64,000 bases of DNA from CAWHHZ01 sp963829355 (GCA_963829355.1 CAWHHZ010000027.1:1-64000), one strand, 5' to 3'. Positions 56,191 through 64,000 are shown, counted from the stretch's first letter. Numbers and translations: made by a program. The notes: a model not told the origin generated them from the sequence alone.

Positions 56191-56563
56191 CTTGGTCCTT
56201 TTGGTTGTCCTGGGCTGTGGCGATGTCGGGATTGTGCGGCGTGAGAAGCAGCTGAAAACCTATTGGTCCTTGTATGAGGTCTCAAGAGCACTGCAAGCTG
56301 AAACAGCCTTTCCCTCGGAAAATCGACTTAGCAGAGCGGTTCAAGAAGGATTTCCGGACGGGCGAGATTTTTGGGGGAACGAGCTGCACATCCTCCTTAC
56401 GCCAGACGCCTCGTCGTACGCGATCATTTCCTACGGCAAAGACGGGATTCCCGATATGGAACCGCAGGAGTACTTCACTGTTTCTCCTCATGACGTACAC
56501 GGCCAGCTCGATAATGATCTTATTCTAAGAGATGGACAGATGATTTCGAGAGCGGGCAAATGA
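56174..56563 (+). CDS. Lipoprotein with GspG-like C-terminal motif, candidate immunity partner 3
   Basis: A 129-residue protein. The ATG at 56174 follows GAGGATCTCC and overlaps the toxin frame by 17 bases. The N-terminus is a lipoprotein signal (TSLVLLVVLGCGD). The C-terminal half contains GRDFWGNELHILLTPDASSYAIISYGKDGIPD. This resembles the D-x-W-G-N and S-Y-G-x-D-G motifs of type II secretion major pseudopilins. No pilin N-terminal helix is present. As an anchored periplasmic protein directly after tip 3, it is a plausible immunity protein for an envelope-acting papain-like toxin. The resemblance is clear; the role is inferred. Confidence 0.62.
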   Translation: MKLMTSLVLLVVLGCGDVGIVRREKQLKTYWSLYEVSRALQAETAFPSENRLSRAVQEGFPDGRDFWGNELHILLTPDASSYAIISYGKDGIPDMEPQEYFTVSPHDVHGQLDNDLILRDGQMISRAGK

Positions 56564-56603
56564 GCGAGGATGAGGACGCAGAGACTCGCCGGGAGAAAAC
56601 TCA

Positions 56604-58676
56604 AACATATGCCCGCACGCGAACCTTCACCTACGACGGCCGCGGCCTTCCTCCGAAGTGCATCCGGAGCGGACGATTGCGGCGTACACTGACTTCGATG
56701 CGAATGGCAATGCGACACGCCAGCGGACCGGCACGACGGTCGGAGGCGCATTCGATATGCGGCTGACATTCGACCGCGCGGGGCGACTGACAAACGTCGC
56801 CGAAGCGGGTGGTTCGCTACGCACGATGAAGAGCTTCACGTACGGCACGAGCGGCACGAGCAATGGAAAGCTGCTGACCGCGGCCCGTTACAATTACGAC
56901 GCATCGATCGGCAATCCCGTGATCACCGAGACCTACACCTACGGCGGAAAGCAGGGCCGCGTCGCCTCACGGGCGACCAGCTCGAGTACCGGCCCCTCGT
57001 TCAACGCCAGCTTCACCTGGAACGACCTCGGCCAGGCGGCGACGGTGACCTATCCCGGCTGCACATTCTCGCCATGCAATGCCGCCCCGGGGCCTGTACG
57101 CACGGTGACGAGCAACTACACCAACGGCTACCTCACCTCGGTCGGCGGCTTCACGAACACGATTACGTATCATCCGAACGGGCTGACGAACGCCATCCCG
57201 CACCTCAACGGGATGACCGTTACGCAGGCAAATAGCCCGCACAAGATGATGCGTCCCGCGTCGATCACGGCGACGGTGGGAGCTGCGACTCCGTGGGCTT
57301 CGGGGACATACGCGTACGATGGTGCCGGGAACATCAAGGGAATCGGGTCGAACTTCTACTACTACGATCTCGTCAGCCGCGTCGTGGATGGAACGGCCGA
57401 GTACACGAGCGGCAGCGTCCACAAGCGCCAGACCTACGGCTACGATCCGTATGGCAACATGAACCGGATCACGACCGTCGTGAACGGCGCGCAGACCGAG
57501 AACTTCACGATGAGCCCGAGTACGGCCACGAACCGGCTGACGACGGGCGCCACGTATGATGACTCCGGCAACCAGACGGCATGGGGAAGCTGGCTCTACG
57601 GCTTCGACGGGCTCAACATGATGCAGTCGAACAACAACGGGTCCCGCACCCTCCGCTACGTCTACACGGCGGACGACGAGCGGATCGCGATTCACGACGG
57701 CACGACCGTGAAATGGCGCCTGCGCGGGGTCGACAACAAGGTGCTGCGCGAGTACCGGCTTCAGGGAGGCACCTGGAGCTGGCAGAAGGACCACGTCTAC
57801 CGCGGCAGTTCCCTCCTCGCCTCCGACGAGCCGACGATCGGCCTCCGTCACTTCGCCCTCGACCACCTCGGCACACCGCGCCTGATCACGAGCAGCACCG
57901 GAGCGACGGTGTCACTCCACAACTACTACCCCTTCGGCCAGGAGTCGACGAGCGAGATCCAGGACGCCGAGGTCATGAAGTTCACCGGCCACGAGCGCGA
58001 CATGGAAGCCAACGGCACCGGCGGTACCCTCGATTACATGCACGCCAGGTACTACAGCCCCGTCATGGGACGGTTCCTGAGTGTGGACCCGGTGATTCGC
58101 ATCGAGAGGATGATGCGAACGCCTCAGAGATGGAATCGCTATAACTATGCCCAGAACAACCCCCTAGGCAATATCGATCCCGATGGTCGCTGGACCGTCT
58201 CCCTAGGACTCGTTGGCACTTGGGGCGCGGGCCCCCGGGCGTCAGGGGAGGTGGCACTTGCAGTGGATACGGAAGGAACGGTCGCGATCCTTTCGGCATT
58301 GGAAGGTGGTGGCGGTGCTCCCGAGTTAAGTGTTCAGGGACGGCTGACTGGGACGAGATATGAAAGTATTGGAGATCAGTTGAATGCAGATACCATCTCT
58401 GCCGGGGTTGGTGGCGGTTTGGGACCGGTGGGAGGAGCCGATGTAATACTCGATCCTAAGAAAAAGGGATTTCTGACCGGTTTCAGCATCTCCGGCGGAA
58501 CAGGAAGTAAAGGGGTGCCCCCGATTGCTGTGGAGGCCCATGCTATGCCGCTGGGGAGCTCAGAGATCGTATACTCGATAAACATCCCAGAGAAAGCTAG
58601 GGATGTCAAGAAGATGGGCGATGAGCTTGTGGCCGAGGTCAAAAGGTTATTCAGTCGGCTGGTACCGACTCCGTGA
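56604..58676 (+). pseudogene. RHS core fragment 4 with C-terminal tip 4
   Basis: The core begins at about 56604 (ARTRTFTYDGRGL) but four bases are missing near 56648 compared with fragment 1, so the frame shifts. The main open frame runs 56658-58676 from a GTG that is unlikely to be a natural start. It contains the complete RHS repeats (FTYGTSGTSNGKLL, TWNDLGQAATVTYPG, YAYDGAGNIKGIGSN, YGYDPYGNMNRITTV) and the boundary HARYYSPVMGRFLSVDP with IDPDGRW. Tip 4 (about 58190-58676) is Gly-rich and beta-like (SGEVALAVDTEGTVAI, GVGGGLGPVGGADVIL, FSISGGTGSKG) and ends in a helix. No catalytic motif is recognised. The stop overlaps the next start (GTGA). Confidence 0.68.
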
Positions 58677-59089
58677 GGTTTAGTGTGGAACTTCCCGCAT
58701 GGATAGGGCTGGGAATAGTCTTGGCAACATCGCTGACTCTCTTGGCAGTCAGATACCGAACGTCTGCCCTTTTGTCGAAAGAAGAGGGGCTGATACCCAT
58801 TCACACCGACCGAACCACTGTTATCGTGGATGGGGGGGACGTTCTTTTCCCGAATACCAGAGTATCAGTCTACAGGAATTTCATTGTGGTCGCGTCCTTA
58901 AGACGCTCGTACGTAATCGATTATACCGACATTACTGGTGTTCATTACAGCAGGAGTTCTTTCGGTACTAACCTAACAATATCCACACGGGAGAATCCTT
59001 CGACCATCGAATTCATGACGTCGAACCCGACTGCGATCCTAAGAGAACTGCCTCCGGGGTTGGTCCAGCCTAAGAGTCTCGGACTCTAA
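58673..59089 (+). CDS. Membrane protein with bacterial PH-like domain, candidate immunity partner 4
   Basis: A 138-residue protein starting at GTG 58673, overlapping the tip 4 stop as GTGA. One membrane helix is seen at residues 8-26 (PAWIGLGIVLATSLTLLAV). The rest is beta-rich (TTVIVDGGDVLFPNTRVSVYRNFIVVASLRRSYVIDYTDITGVHYS), with a final helix-like part. This strand pattern resembles bacterial PH domains. No function is known. Position and coupling to the tip make it a candidate immunity protein. Confidence 0.6.
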   Translation: MRFSVELPAWIGLGIVLATSLTLLAVRYRTSALLSKEEGLIPIHTDRTTVIVDGGDVLFPNTRVSVYRNFIVVASLRRSYVIDYTDITGVHYSRSSFGTNLTISTRENPSTIEFMTSNPTAILRELPPGLVQPKSLGL

Positions 59090-59091
59090 CC

Positions 59092-59745
59092 CGGATTATT
59101 CATGAGGTCCGATCTGAGCGCCAGTTTCGCGGTTTTCTGATCAGGTTTCCAGTGGGCACTTCGATTGAGGCTCGGTTTTCTTCGAGTTACGGAGTGCCTG
59201 GCGTCGCCGAACTTGTCTTTGCAAGGGCCAGAAACGTGTCTCGAGAGACACTCCCCCCATCGATGAACCACGGATGCCTTCGATGTGGGTCGCGTTGGCG
59301 CCGGCTCAGACCGGCGGCGCGTGGAGAAGGCCGGCGAGATCGATCCACAGCTTCGCTCGCGGATGTGCTCCGCTGATGTCGAGCCAGATTCGTCGAGCTG
59401 TGACTCTCACGCGAACAGCAATTTTGAGAAGTCGAAGCCGCAGCGTATCCATCTGAGCGGATCTCAGCTCGACATCGGCGATTTGCTCGCGAAGAAGGAA
59501 CATCAGCAGGTAGGCGAAGGTGTGGAGATAGAGTCGAAACTGATTCGATTCGAACAGGTGACAGGAGAGCCGGCCGGCATACATCGCATTCTTCAGCTCC
59601 TTGATGTAGTTCTCGCACTGGCCACGACCGCAGTAGAATTTGTAGACCACTTCGGGCGAGGACTTCAGCGTGGTGACGACGAAGCGGACGTTGGTTCCCT
59701 GCTCATCACACTCGATCATCGCGACGATACGACGCGCGTACCTCC
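59092..59745 (-). mobile_element. IS1380-type insertion sequence remnant
   Basis: The transposase 3' end lies on the minus strand (stop at 59306). About 210 bases of non-coding DNA follow, to a probable IS end CCCGGATTATTCATGAGG at 59092-59109. The 5' half of the element is missing and is replaced at 59746 by a MITE-like copy. Only one end is recognisable. Confidence 0.6.
59306..59719 (-). pseudogene. IS1380/IS4-like DDE transposase, C-terminal fragment
   Basis: An open frame of 137 codons. YKFYCGRGQCENYIKELKNAMYAGRLSCHLF contains the catalytic Glu region (Y-x2-R-x3-E-x6-K layout) of DDE transposases of this group. FRLYLHTFAYLLMFLLRE and VRVTARRIWLDISGAHPRAKLW follow, as in IS1380 C-termini. 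The first two Asp-bearing parts are absent, so it cannot be active. Confidence 0.72.
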
Positions 59746-59856
59746 GGGGTCAGGGCTTCGTTTTTCTGTGTTTTCTACGAGGAGTGGAATGTTTACCGTA
59801 ATTGGGTGCTGGATTCTACGAACGGTAGAATTGACGGAAAGCAAACACCTGGCCCC
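59746..59856. mobile_element. MITE-like element, copy 3
   Basis: A 111-bp copy almost identical to copy 1, including the internal palindrome ATTCTACGAACGGTAGAAT. The ends are GGGGTCAGGGCTTCG and ACACCTGGCCCC. The left flank CGTACCTCC is shared with copy 1, which suggests that the repeat unit may be slightly longer or that recombination joined the two sites. The DNA from 59857 to 60042 has a short direct repeat (CAAGCTTCAGACA twice) and no gene. Confidence 0.75.
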
Positions 59857-60042
59857 AAGCTTCAGACACCAAGCTTCAGACAGAAAGCAACGACATCGCC
59901 CCAAGCTTCCGGCACATTCGCGAGGTGCCGGTTGGAAACTGCCACGACGCCGGTGATCCCGCGGAGCGGGATACACCAGCGTTCCGACCGGCCCGGCTCG
60001 GGCGGAGTGACCCACGCCAGACTGCTCTCGACGCGAAAGTCT

Positions 60043-60438
60043 TCTGTCCGGGTGCAATCAGTTCGAGAGTAGGAAAGTAGGTACGATAGCGACGCGTGTC
60101 GCGCGTGAGGAGTGTGTGTCCGGCGATTGCTGCGTGAGCTCCGATATAGAAATCGGGAAGAGGGGTGGTCCGCGCACACCGCGGCGGCGGTATGCGAGAA
60201 AGGCTTTCCCCGCCAGAAAGCCGGCATCCCAGGGAAGTGGCTCTCTTACAAACAGATCGGCCGGGAGTGCCTCGTCCAGTTCCTCTATACGGTCGAAACC
60301 GATCGACAACTCGGCGTAGATGATCGGATTGATCAGGAGAATCGAGTGATCGGCTGCGTCGGCCAGCGCGCTCGCGGACCATTCGCCCCAACGTGGGTCG
60401 CTCGTCGCAATATCAAGCAGCACGTTGCTGTCGACCAT
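60043..60438 (-). pseudogene. vapC: VapC-type PIN domain toxin, frameshifted
   Basis: ATG 60438 begins MVDSNVLLDIATSDPRWGEW, a PIN domain start with the first catalytic Asp. PIIYAELSIGFDRIEEL (second acidic residue) and AFLAYRRRG follow. The frame then shifts near 60170-60185. The expected PLPDFYIGAHAAIAGHTLLTRDTRRYRTYFP, which carries the remaining acidic residues, is found in another frame. The original end, after LELIAPG near 60043, is approximate. An intact version would be an Mg-dependent RNase. The upstream vapB is also damaged. Confidence 0.75.
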
Positions 60439-60448
60439 CACCCCCACT

Positions 60449-60673
60449 TCAGCCCCGCGTCAGCTTGAGAATCTCACGCGTCGAGCGTCCCTAGGTCGCG
60501 CGGCCGCGCAAGGTCTCGACCGCTCGTTGCGAGCGCCCTCCCTGACGATCCGCCTTCATGATCTGAACGACCGAGCCTCTCACCACGAATTCAACCTCGG
60601 TGTTCGGGAGCAGTCCGAGTCTATGACGGATGTCCTGCGGAATTGTCACTTGTCCCTTTGAAGTAATCTTCAC
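60449..60673 (-). pseudogene. vapB: VapB-type (AbrB-fold) antitoxin with premature stop
   Basis: GTG 60673, with GGAGAAAAG upstream, starts KITSKGQVTIPQDIRHRLGLLPNTEVEFVV, an AbrB/SpoVT swapped-hairpin DNA-binding domain. The frame runs to LRGRAT and meets TAG at 60491-60493. Past it, in the same frame, GRSTREILKLTRG continues to a natural TGA at 60449, and this is the usual C-terminal helix that wraps VapC. A 60-residue shortened product would still bind DNA but probably not VapC. This is a substitution, not an indel, so it supports real decay. Confidence 0.72.
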
Positions 60674-60886
60674 ACTTTTCTCCGGTTGGATTATTACCAG
60701 ACCTACTCATACCAACTGCCGGGCGCGAGTGACCATTCCGACTGGTGAACCGCCAGGGCCAGTCTTTGATGGGCGGTGATTGGGCCGGATTCGAAAGGAG
60801 CAGTCCAGTCGCCGGCAGCTAGGTGTGAAGTTGTCCGCTCATTCGGAGTCTTCCGGCTTTTTATGTCGTATTGGCGCAGGACCGCG
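60674..60886. other. Intergenic leader of vapB and downstream flank of the patatin gene
   Basis: No gene is supported here. The stretch holds the leader of the vapB remnant and the region after the patatin gene. It has no clear terminator or repeat. Confidence 0.4.
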
Positions 60887-63115
60887 TCAGAATGAGCGGC
60901 CGATGAAGAGATACGAAGCGTGATCTCCACCCTCGGCGAATCCCTGCGCGAGATAAACCGGGCCGAAGATGGTGTCGACGCCGATCGAGATGCTCGTCGC
61001 GTAGTGGAGATCGCTGATTGTCGCGTCTGCGGAGTCGTCCCAGAGGTTGCCGCCCTCGATCGATGCGCCGAGATAGAGGCCGTTGCCGATTGCGATGGGG
61101 AGGTCTCGGAGTCGGTAGAGGTAGATCAGCGAGAGGTTGCCTCCGTACTGGCCCCGTACCGCCCCCGGACTCATTCCGGAGAGCCGGAAAAGACCTCCGA
61201 GGGTGTAAATCTCCGGTGAGTCGCTTCCGAGGGCGCTATAGAGATTCGACACTGCCAGAAGAGTGTGACGCCCATGCGAGCTCGCTCCGCCGAGGAACGC
61301 GACGAGATGCTCGTAGTCGCGGTCCGCTCCGAAGGACTCGCGTGACCTCTGGTAGTCGAGGACCGTGAAGTAGCCGTGTCTCGGGAAATTCATGTTGTCG
61401 AACTGATCGACGACTGCCGAGAGGTGAGCGCCGCCGAGATCCGCTTCGATCTCCTCTGGATAGGGGAGTGTGGTCCCGCTGCCGTCCCGGACACGACTGG
61501 TGATGGTTCCTCGGTCCACGCCGAGTCTCAGCTCCGCATAGCGTCCGACCTGGAGTCCGAGGTCGAGTCCGCCCAGGACGACGTCGCTTCGGTACCGAGC
61601 CCAGATGCCGTCAGCAACCGGAAGTTGTTCGGTTGCGATCGACTGCTGAAAGCGGACTGCAGTGAACCATCGCTGGCGCAGATCGAGCGGCTGGTAGAAC
61701 TCTCCGCTGACTCCGGGATTTTCACCGAGGCGTGCATTGATCTTCAGCTCTCCGCGTCTGCGATTGAGCCTCGTCATCGTGTAGCTCGTCAGGATATCGA
61801 CCGCGCTTTCCCCTTCGAGGTCGGCGGTGAGGTTGAGGCCGAAGCGGAGGTAGTTCGGTCCCCACGATTTGTCGATGGCCTCGATGAAGAGGATGTAGTC
61901 CTCCTCGACGCGGGAGAGATGCATGTCGATGCGCTCGTAATCGCCGGTCTCATACAGGCGTTCGAGATCCTCGCGAATCGCATCGAGATCGAATGGGTCG
62001 CCCGGCCTTGTATGGATGCGGCTCAATACAAAGGGGCCGTCAGCGGTGGAGCTGCGAGTGAGCTGCACGGAGCGGATCGTGGCCCCGGGGGCAGGACCGG
62101 GCGTGTGGCGTCGCTGCCGGTGGCTCTCGAACTCGATCTCGGGGATCGAAAACCGCTCGAGATCTTCGGCGACGAGGCGGGCAGCTGCCTCCCCGAACGG
62201 CACCATCAGGCTGCCTCTCTCGAACTGTGTCGAGCCGAAGCCGGTGAGGTCGGGTCGTATCAGGACGTCGGCGTTGGCAGCCTGGGCTGCAACGTCTCTG
62301 GACATCTGGAGGCTCATCATCTGAGACGTCACACCCGAAATTGAGCCGAGCGCGTCACGACCGAGGAGTGGCGTTCCGACGTCGACGGCGATGACGATGT
62401 CCGCCCCCATCGCCCGCGCAACATCCACGGGTAGATTGTCGACGATTCCGCCGTCAACGAGCAGCCGCCCGTCGATCTCGACAGGCGAGAAGACACCTGG
62501 AACGGACATGCTCGCACGCATGGCGCTCCCGAGATCTCCGCTGGCGATGACGATGGTGTCTCCCTTCTCGAGATCAGTCGCGACGGCACGAAACGGGATC
62601 GGGAGAAGGTCGAAGTCCTCGATCCCGGCGGTTGGAAGCGTCATCGACTGGAGGACGAATCCCAGCTTCTGACCGCTGACGAGGCCGGGTGGCAGTTGAA
62701 GTGATCCGCGGTTGAATCCGGCCTCGAAACGAGCGAGATAGGTCTGGTCGGCGACCTTCTGCCGGAACGGAAGGTGACGCCGTGGTGGCTTGTCGTCGAG
62801 CAGGTCCCGCCAGTTTGTCTCCGCCAGGAACACTTCCATCTCCTCGGGCGATACACCTGAGCTGTAGAGTCCGCCGACGATTGCGCCCATGCTCGTGCCG
62901 ACGACCATGTCGACCGGGATACGCAACTCCTCGAGCACCTTCAGCACGCCGACGTGTGCACTGCCCCGCGCGCCTCCACCACTGAGAACCAGGGCGATAC
63001 GAGGTCGCCCTGGCTGGTAAGGTGTCTCAACGGCGCTTGTGCCGAGGGTTCCGGCAAGAGTCAGAATGATGAGCAAAACGGAACGACTGAGACGCACGGG
63101 CTGCACTTCCCCCAT
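60887..63115 (-). CDS. Patatin-like phospholipase with POTRA and beta-barrel (PlpD-like, type Vd)
   Basis: A 742-residue outer-membrane protein. The signal peptide is near residues 8-28 (LSRSVLLIILTLAGTLGTSA). The patatin domain has the oxyanion loop SGGGARGSAHVGVLK (from 45), nucleophile Ser75 in GTSMG and Asp221 in VDGG. After residue 345 comes a single POTRA-like segment (IRSVQLTRSS, PFDLDAIREDLERLYETGDYERIDM). A 16-strand-type beta-barrel fills residues ~430-742, ending in the outer-membrane signature IGRSF with C-terminal Phe. This layout is that of the PlpD family, in which the barrel carries its own lipase domain across the outer membrane (type Vd secretion). It is a strong sign of a diderm cell envelope. 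Confidence 0.92.
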   Translation of the reverse strand: MGEVQPVRLSRSVLLIILTLAGTLGTSAVETPYQPGRPRIALVLSGGGARGSAHVGVLKVLEELRIPVDMVVGTSMGAIVGGLYSSGVSPEEMEVFLAETNWRDLLDDKPPRRHLPFRQKVADQTYLARFEAGFNRGSLQLPPGLVSGQKLGFVLQSMTLPTAGIEDFDLLPIPFRAVATDLEKGDTIVIASGDLGSAMRASMSVPGVFSPVEIDGRLLVDGGIVDNLPVDVARAMGADIVIAVDVGTPLLGRDALGSISGVTSQMMSLQMSRDVAAQAANADVLIRPDLTGFGSTQFERGSLMVPFGEAAARLVAEDLERFSIPEIEFESHRQRRHTPGPAPGATIRSVQLTRSSTADGPFVLSRIHTRPGDPFDLDAIREDLERLYETGDYERIDMHLSRVEEDYILFIEAIDKSWGPNYLRFGLNLTADLEGESAVDILTSYTMTRLNRRRGELKINARLGENPGVSGEFYQPLDLRQRWFTAVRFQQSIATEQLPVADGIWARYRSDVVLGGLDLGLQVGRYAELRLGVDRGTITSRVRDGSGTTLPYPEEIEADLGGAHLSAVVDQFDNMNFPRHGYFTVLDYQRSRESFGADRDYEHLVAFLGGASSHGRHTLLAVSNLYSALGSDSPEIYTLGGLFRLSGMSPGAVRGQYGGNLSLIYLYRLRDLPIAIGNGLYLGASIEGGNLWDDSADATISDLHYATSISIGVDTIFGPVYLAQGFAEGGDHASYLFIGRSF

Positions 63116-63231
63116 GTCGAGCTCCAGGCTCGAGGCCGGAGCGATTACAGATACCGATGGACTTGCCGAAATCGTACGAGCCGCATGTACGGAGGTCTGT
63201 ATTGCTTGCCTCTCTCTCGTGTGCTCTTCAT

Positions 63232-63522
63232 CACACGGCGTGGCGGGAGGGAGATCATCGGGACTGAGGAATCTGGTCGGCGCGAAGCTCTCTGTCCCCC
63301 GCCCGGATTCCTCGCTTCGCTTCTAATGAACCTCTTCGTAAATGACTGGACACAAAGAGGGATTGTCATCCTGACCCCGCTCCGCGGGGGAAGGATCGGG
63401 TACGTCCTGACTCCAGCTGAACTTCGGACCGGTAGGCTCCACGAGATCCTTCGACCGTCCCTTCGGCTCCGCTCAGGGCAGGCCTACTCCCGCTTCGCGG
63501 GATCCGGCGGCTCAGGATGACA
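63232..63522. repeat. Family C fragment followed by family A palindrome
   Basis: A family C half unit lies at ~63255-63325 (GGGACTGAGGAATCTGG and GGATTCCTCGCTTCGCTTC). From 63366 to 63522 there is a family A palindrome (GTCATCCTGACCCCGC, GAAGGATCGGGTA, then GAGATCCTTCGACC and GGCTCAGGATGAC). No gene is seen in 63116-63566. Confidence 0.7.
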
Positions 63523-63566
63523 ACTCCTTTCAGGCACTGTTGCAGCTCGGGGTAGAATCTCCGGTG

Positions 63567-63920
63567 ATGCACGAGTTGTCCATCGCACTCAGTGTCGTCG
63601 AGGGTGTGACCGAGGAGGCCGCGGCGCGCGACATCGCTCGGGTCACGGCCGTTCACCTGAAGGTGGGGCGCTTTTCCGGCGTCGTCGAGGATGCGCTCCT
63701 CTTCGCCTGGGGCGAGGCGTGCCGGGGGACAATGCTCGAGGGCTCGCAGCTCGTGGTCGAGGATGTTCCGCTCGTGGGACGTTGTTCCTCCTGCAGAGTG
63801 GAGCGGGAACTTCCCGACATCTACACGTTTTTCTGCCCCGAATGTGAGGCACCGATCTCGGAGATTCTCAGCGGCAAGGAGCTCGAGGTCACCGCAATGG
63901 AGGTTGATGATGACGACTGA
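63567..63920 (+). CDS. hypA: Hydrogenase maturation nickel metallochaperone HypA
   Basis: A 117-residue nickel chaperone for [NiFe] hydrogenase assembly. The start is ATG 63567. The nickel-binding N-terminus MHELSIALSVVEGV is intact, with His2 and Glu3. The zinc domain has GRCSSCRVERELPD and FFCPECEAPI, two CxxC pairs. A GKELEVTAMEVDDD tail closes it. It overlaps hypB by 14 bases, so this is the front of a hyp operon continuing beyond the window. It implies that the organism uses a [NiFe] hydrogenase, unless urease is served. Confidence 0.95.
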   Translation: MHELSIALSVVEGVTEEAAARDIARVTAVHLKVGRFSGVVEDALLFAWGEACRGTMLEGSQLVVEDVPLVGRCSSCRVERELPDIYTFFCPECEAPISEILSGKELEVTAMEVDDDD

Positions 63921-64000
63921 ACCGAAGGAAGCGAGAATCGTGGAGCTGCGCCGGAACGTGATGAAGAAAAATGACGAGCTGGCGCACGAGCTGAGGTCGG
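63907..64000 (+). CDS. hypB: Hydrogenase nickel incorporation protein HypB (5' end only)
   Basis: Only the first ~31 codons are in the window. Two ATGs at 63907 and 63910 are possible starts. The residues EARIVELRRNVMKKNDELAHELR match the N-terminal helix of HypB GTPases. It has no His-rich extension before this helix. The GTPase domain lies beyond the window end. Confidence 0.85.
   Translation, partial: MMTTEPKEARIVELRRNVMKKNDELAHELRS

Noticed and set aside
59876..60391. 172-codon minus-strand frame as a separate gene
   Set aside because: Its useful part is only the displaced C-terminal half of the VapC PIN domain. The rest is unrelated read-through.

Overview
The window is GC-rich, gene-dense bacterial chromosome. 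The gene set (S46 and S10 peptidases, an ~830-residue PIG-L deacetylase, a PA-domain metallopeptidase, a protein with ELWxxDGTxxGT-type repeats, RHS cassettes, HypAB) and the many short intergenic repeats suggest an uncultured Acidobacteriota-like lineage. That placement is inferred from gene content and was not tested. I saw no rRNA, tRNA or CRISPR array.

Layout. 0.2-8 kb: secreted dipeptidyl-peptidase, MATE exporter, YfcC-type transporter, DUF2188 protein, and a coupled pair of secreted proteins (metallopeptidase and partner). 8.6-13.3 kb: a minus-strand PIG-L / 54-residue membrane protein / sodium-solute symporter set; the PIG-L frame is broken three times. 13.5-19 kb: a broken diguanylate cyclase, an oxidoreductase-dodecin pair, a retropepsin-like lipoprotein and a broken TolB/S9-like lipoprotein. 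19-23 kb: a tightly overlapping operon lepB-pcnB-cysteine desulfurase-TPR-phhB. 23.6-45 kb: tryptophanase, lytic transglycosylase, RecQ, S10 peptidase, a membrane-anchored MutS-family ATPase, a SEC-C protein, NUDIX plus glycogen phosphorylase, AI-2E transporter, aconitase and an acyltransferase. 46-60 kb: an accessory island with a large ELW-repeat secreted protein and four RHS core fragments. Each RHS fragment ends in a different C-terminal tip, and a different small gene follows each. Three ~111-bp MITE-like elements and an IS1380-type remnant mark the island borders. 60-64 kb: a decayed vapBC pair, a PlpD-like patatin autotransporter and the start of a hydrogenase-maturation operon (hypA-hypB).

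Two patterns run across the window. (1) Intergenic spaces are packed with dispersed palindromic elements of at least three families, several flanked by 7-8-bp tandem repeats in opposite orientation on the two sides. (2) Several accessory genes carry single-base frameshifts, often in short homopolymers, and one has an in-frame nonsense codon; these could be assembly errors, real decay or both. The strongest candidate for an undescribed system is the RHS tip/partner array at 50.3-59.1 kb. It looks like a recombinational reservoir of toxin-immunity cassettes, with predicted permuted-papain and possible caspase-like tips.
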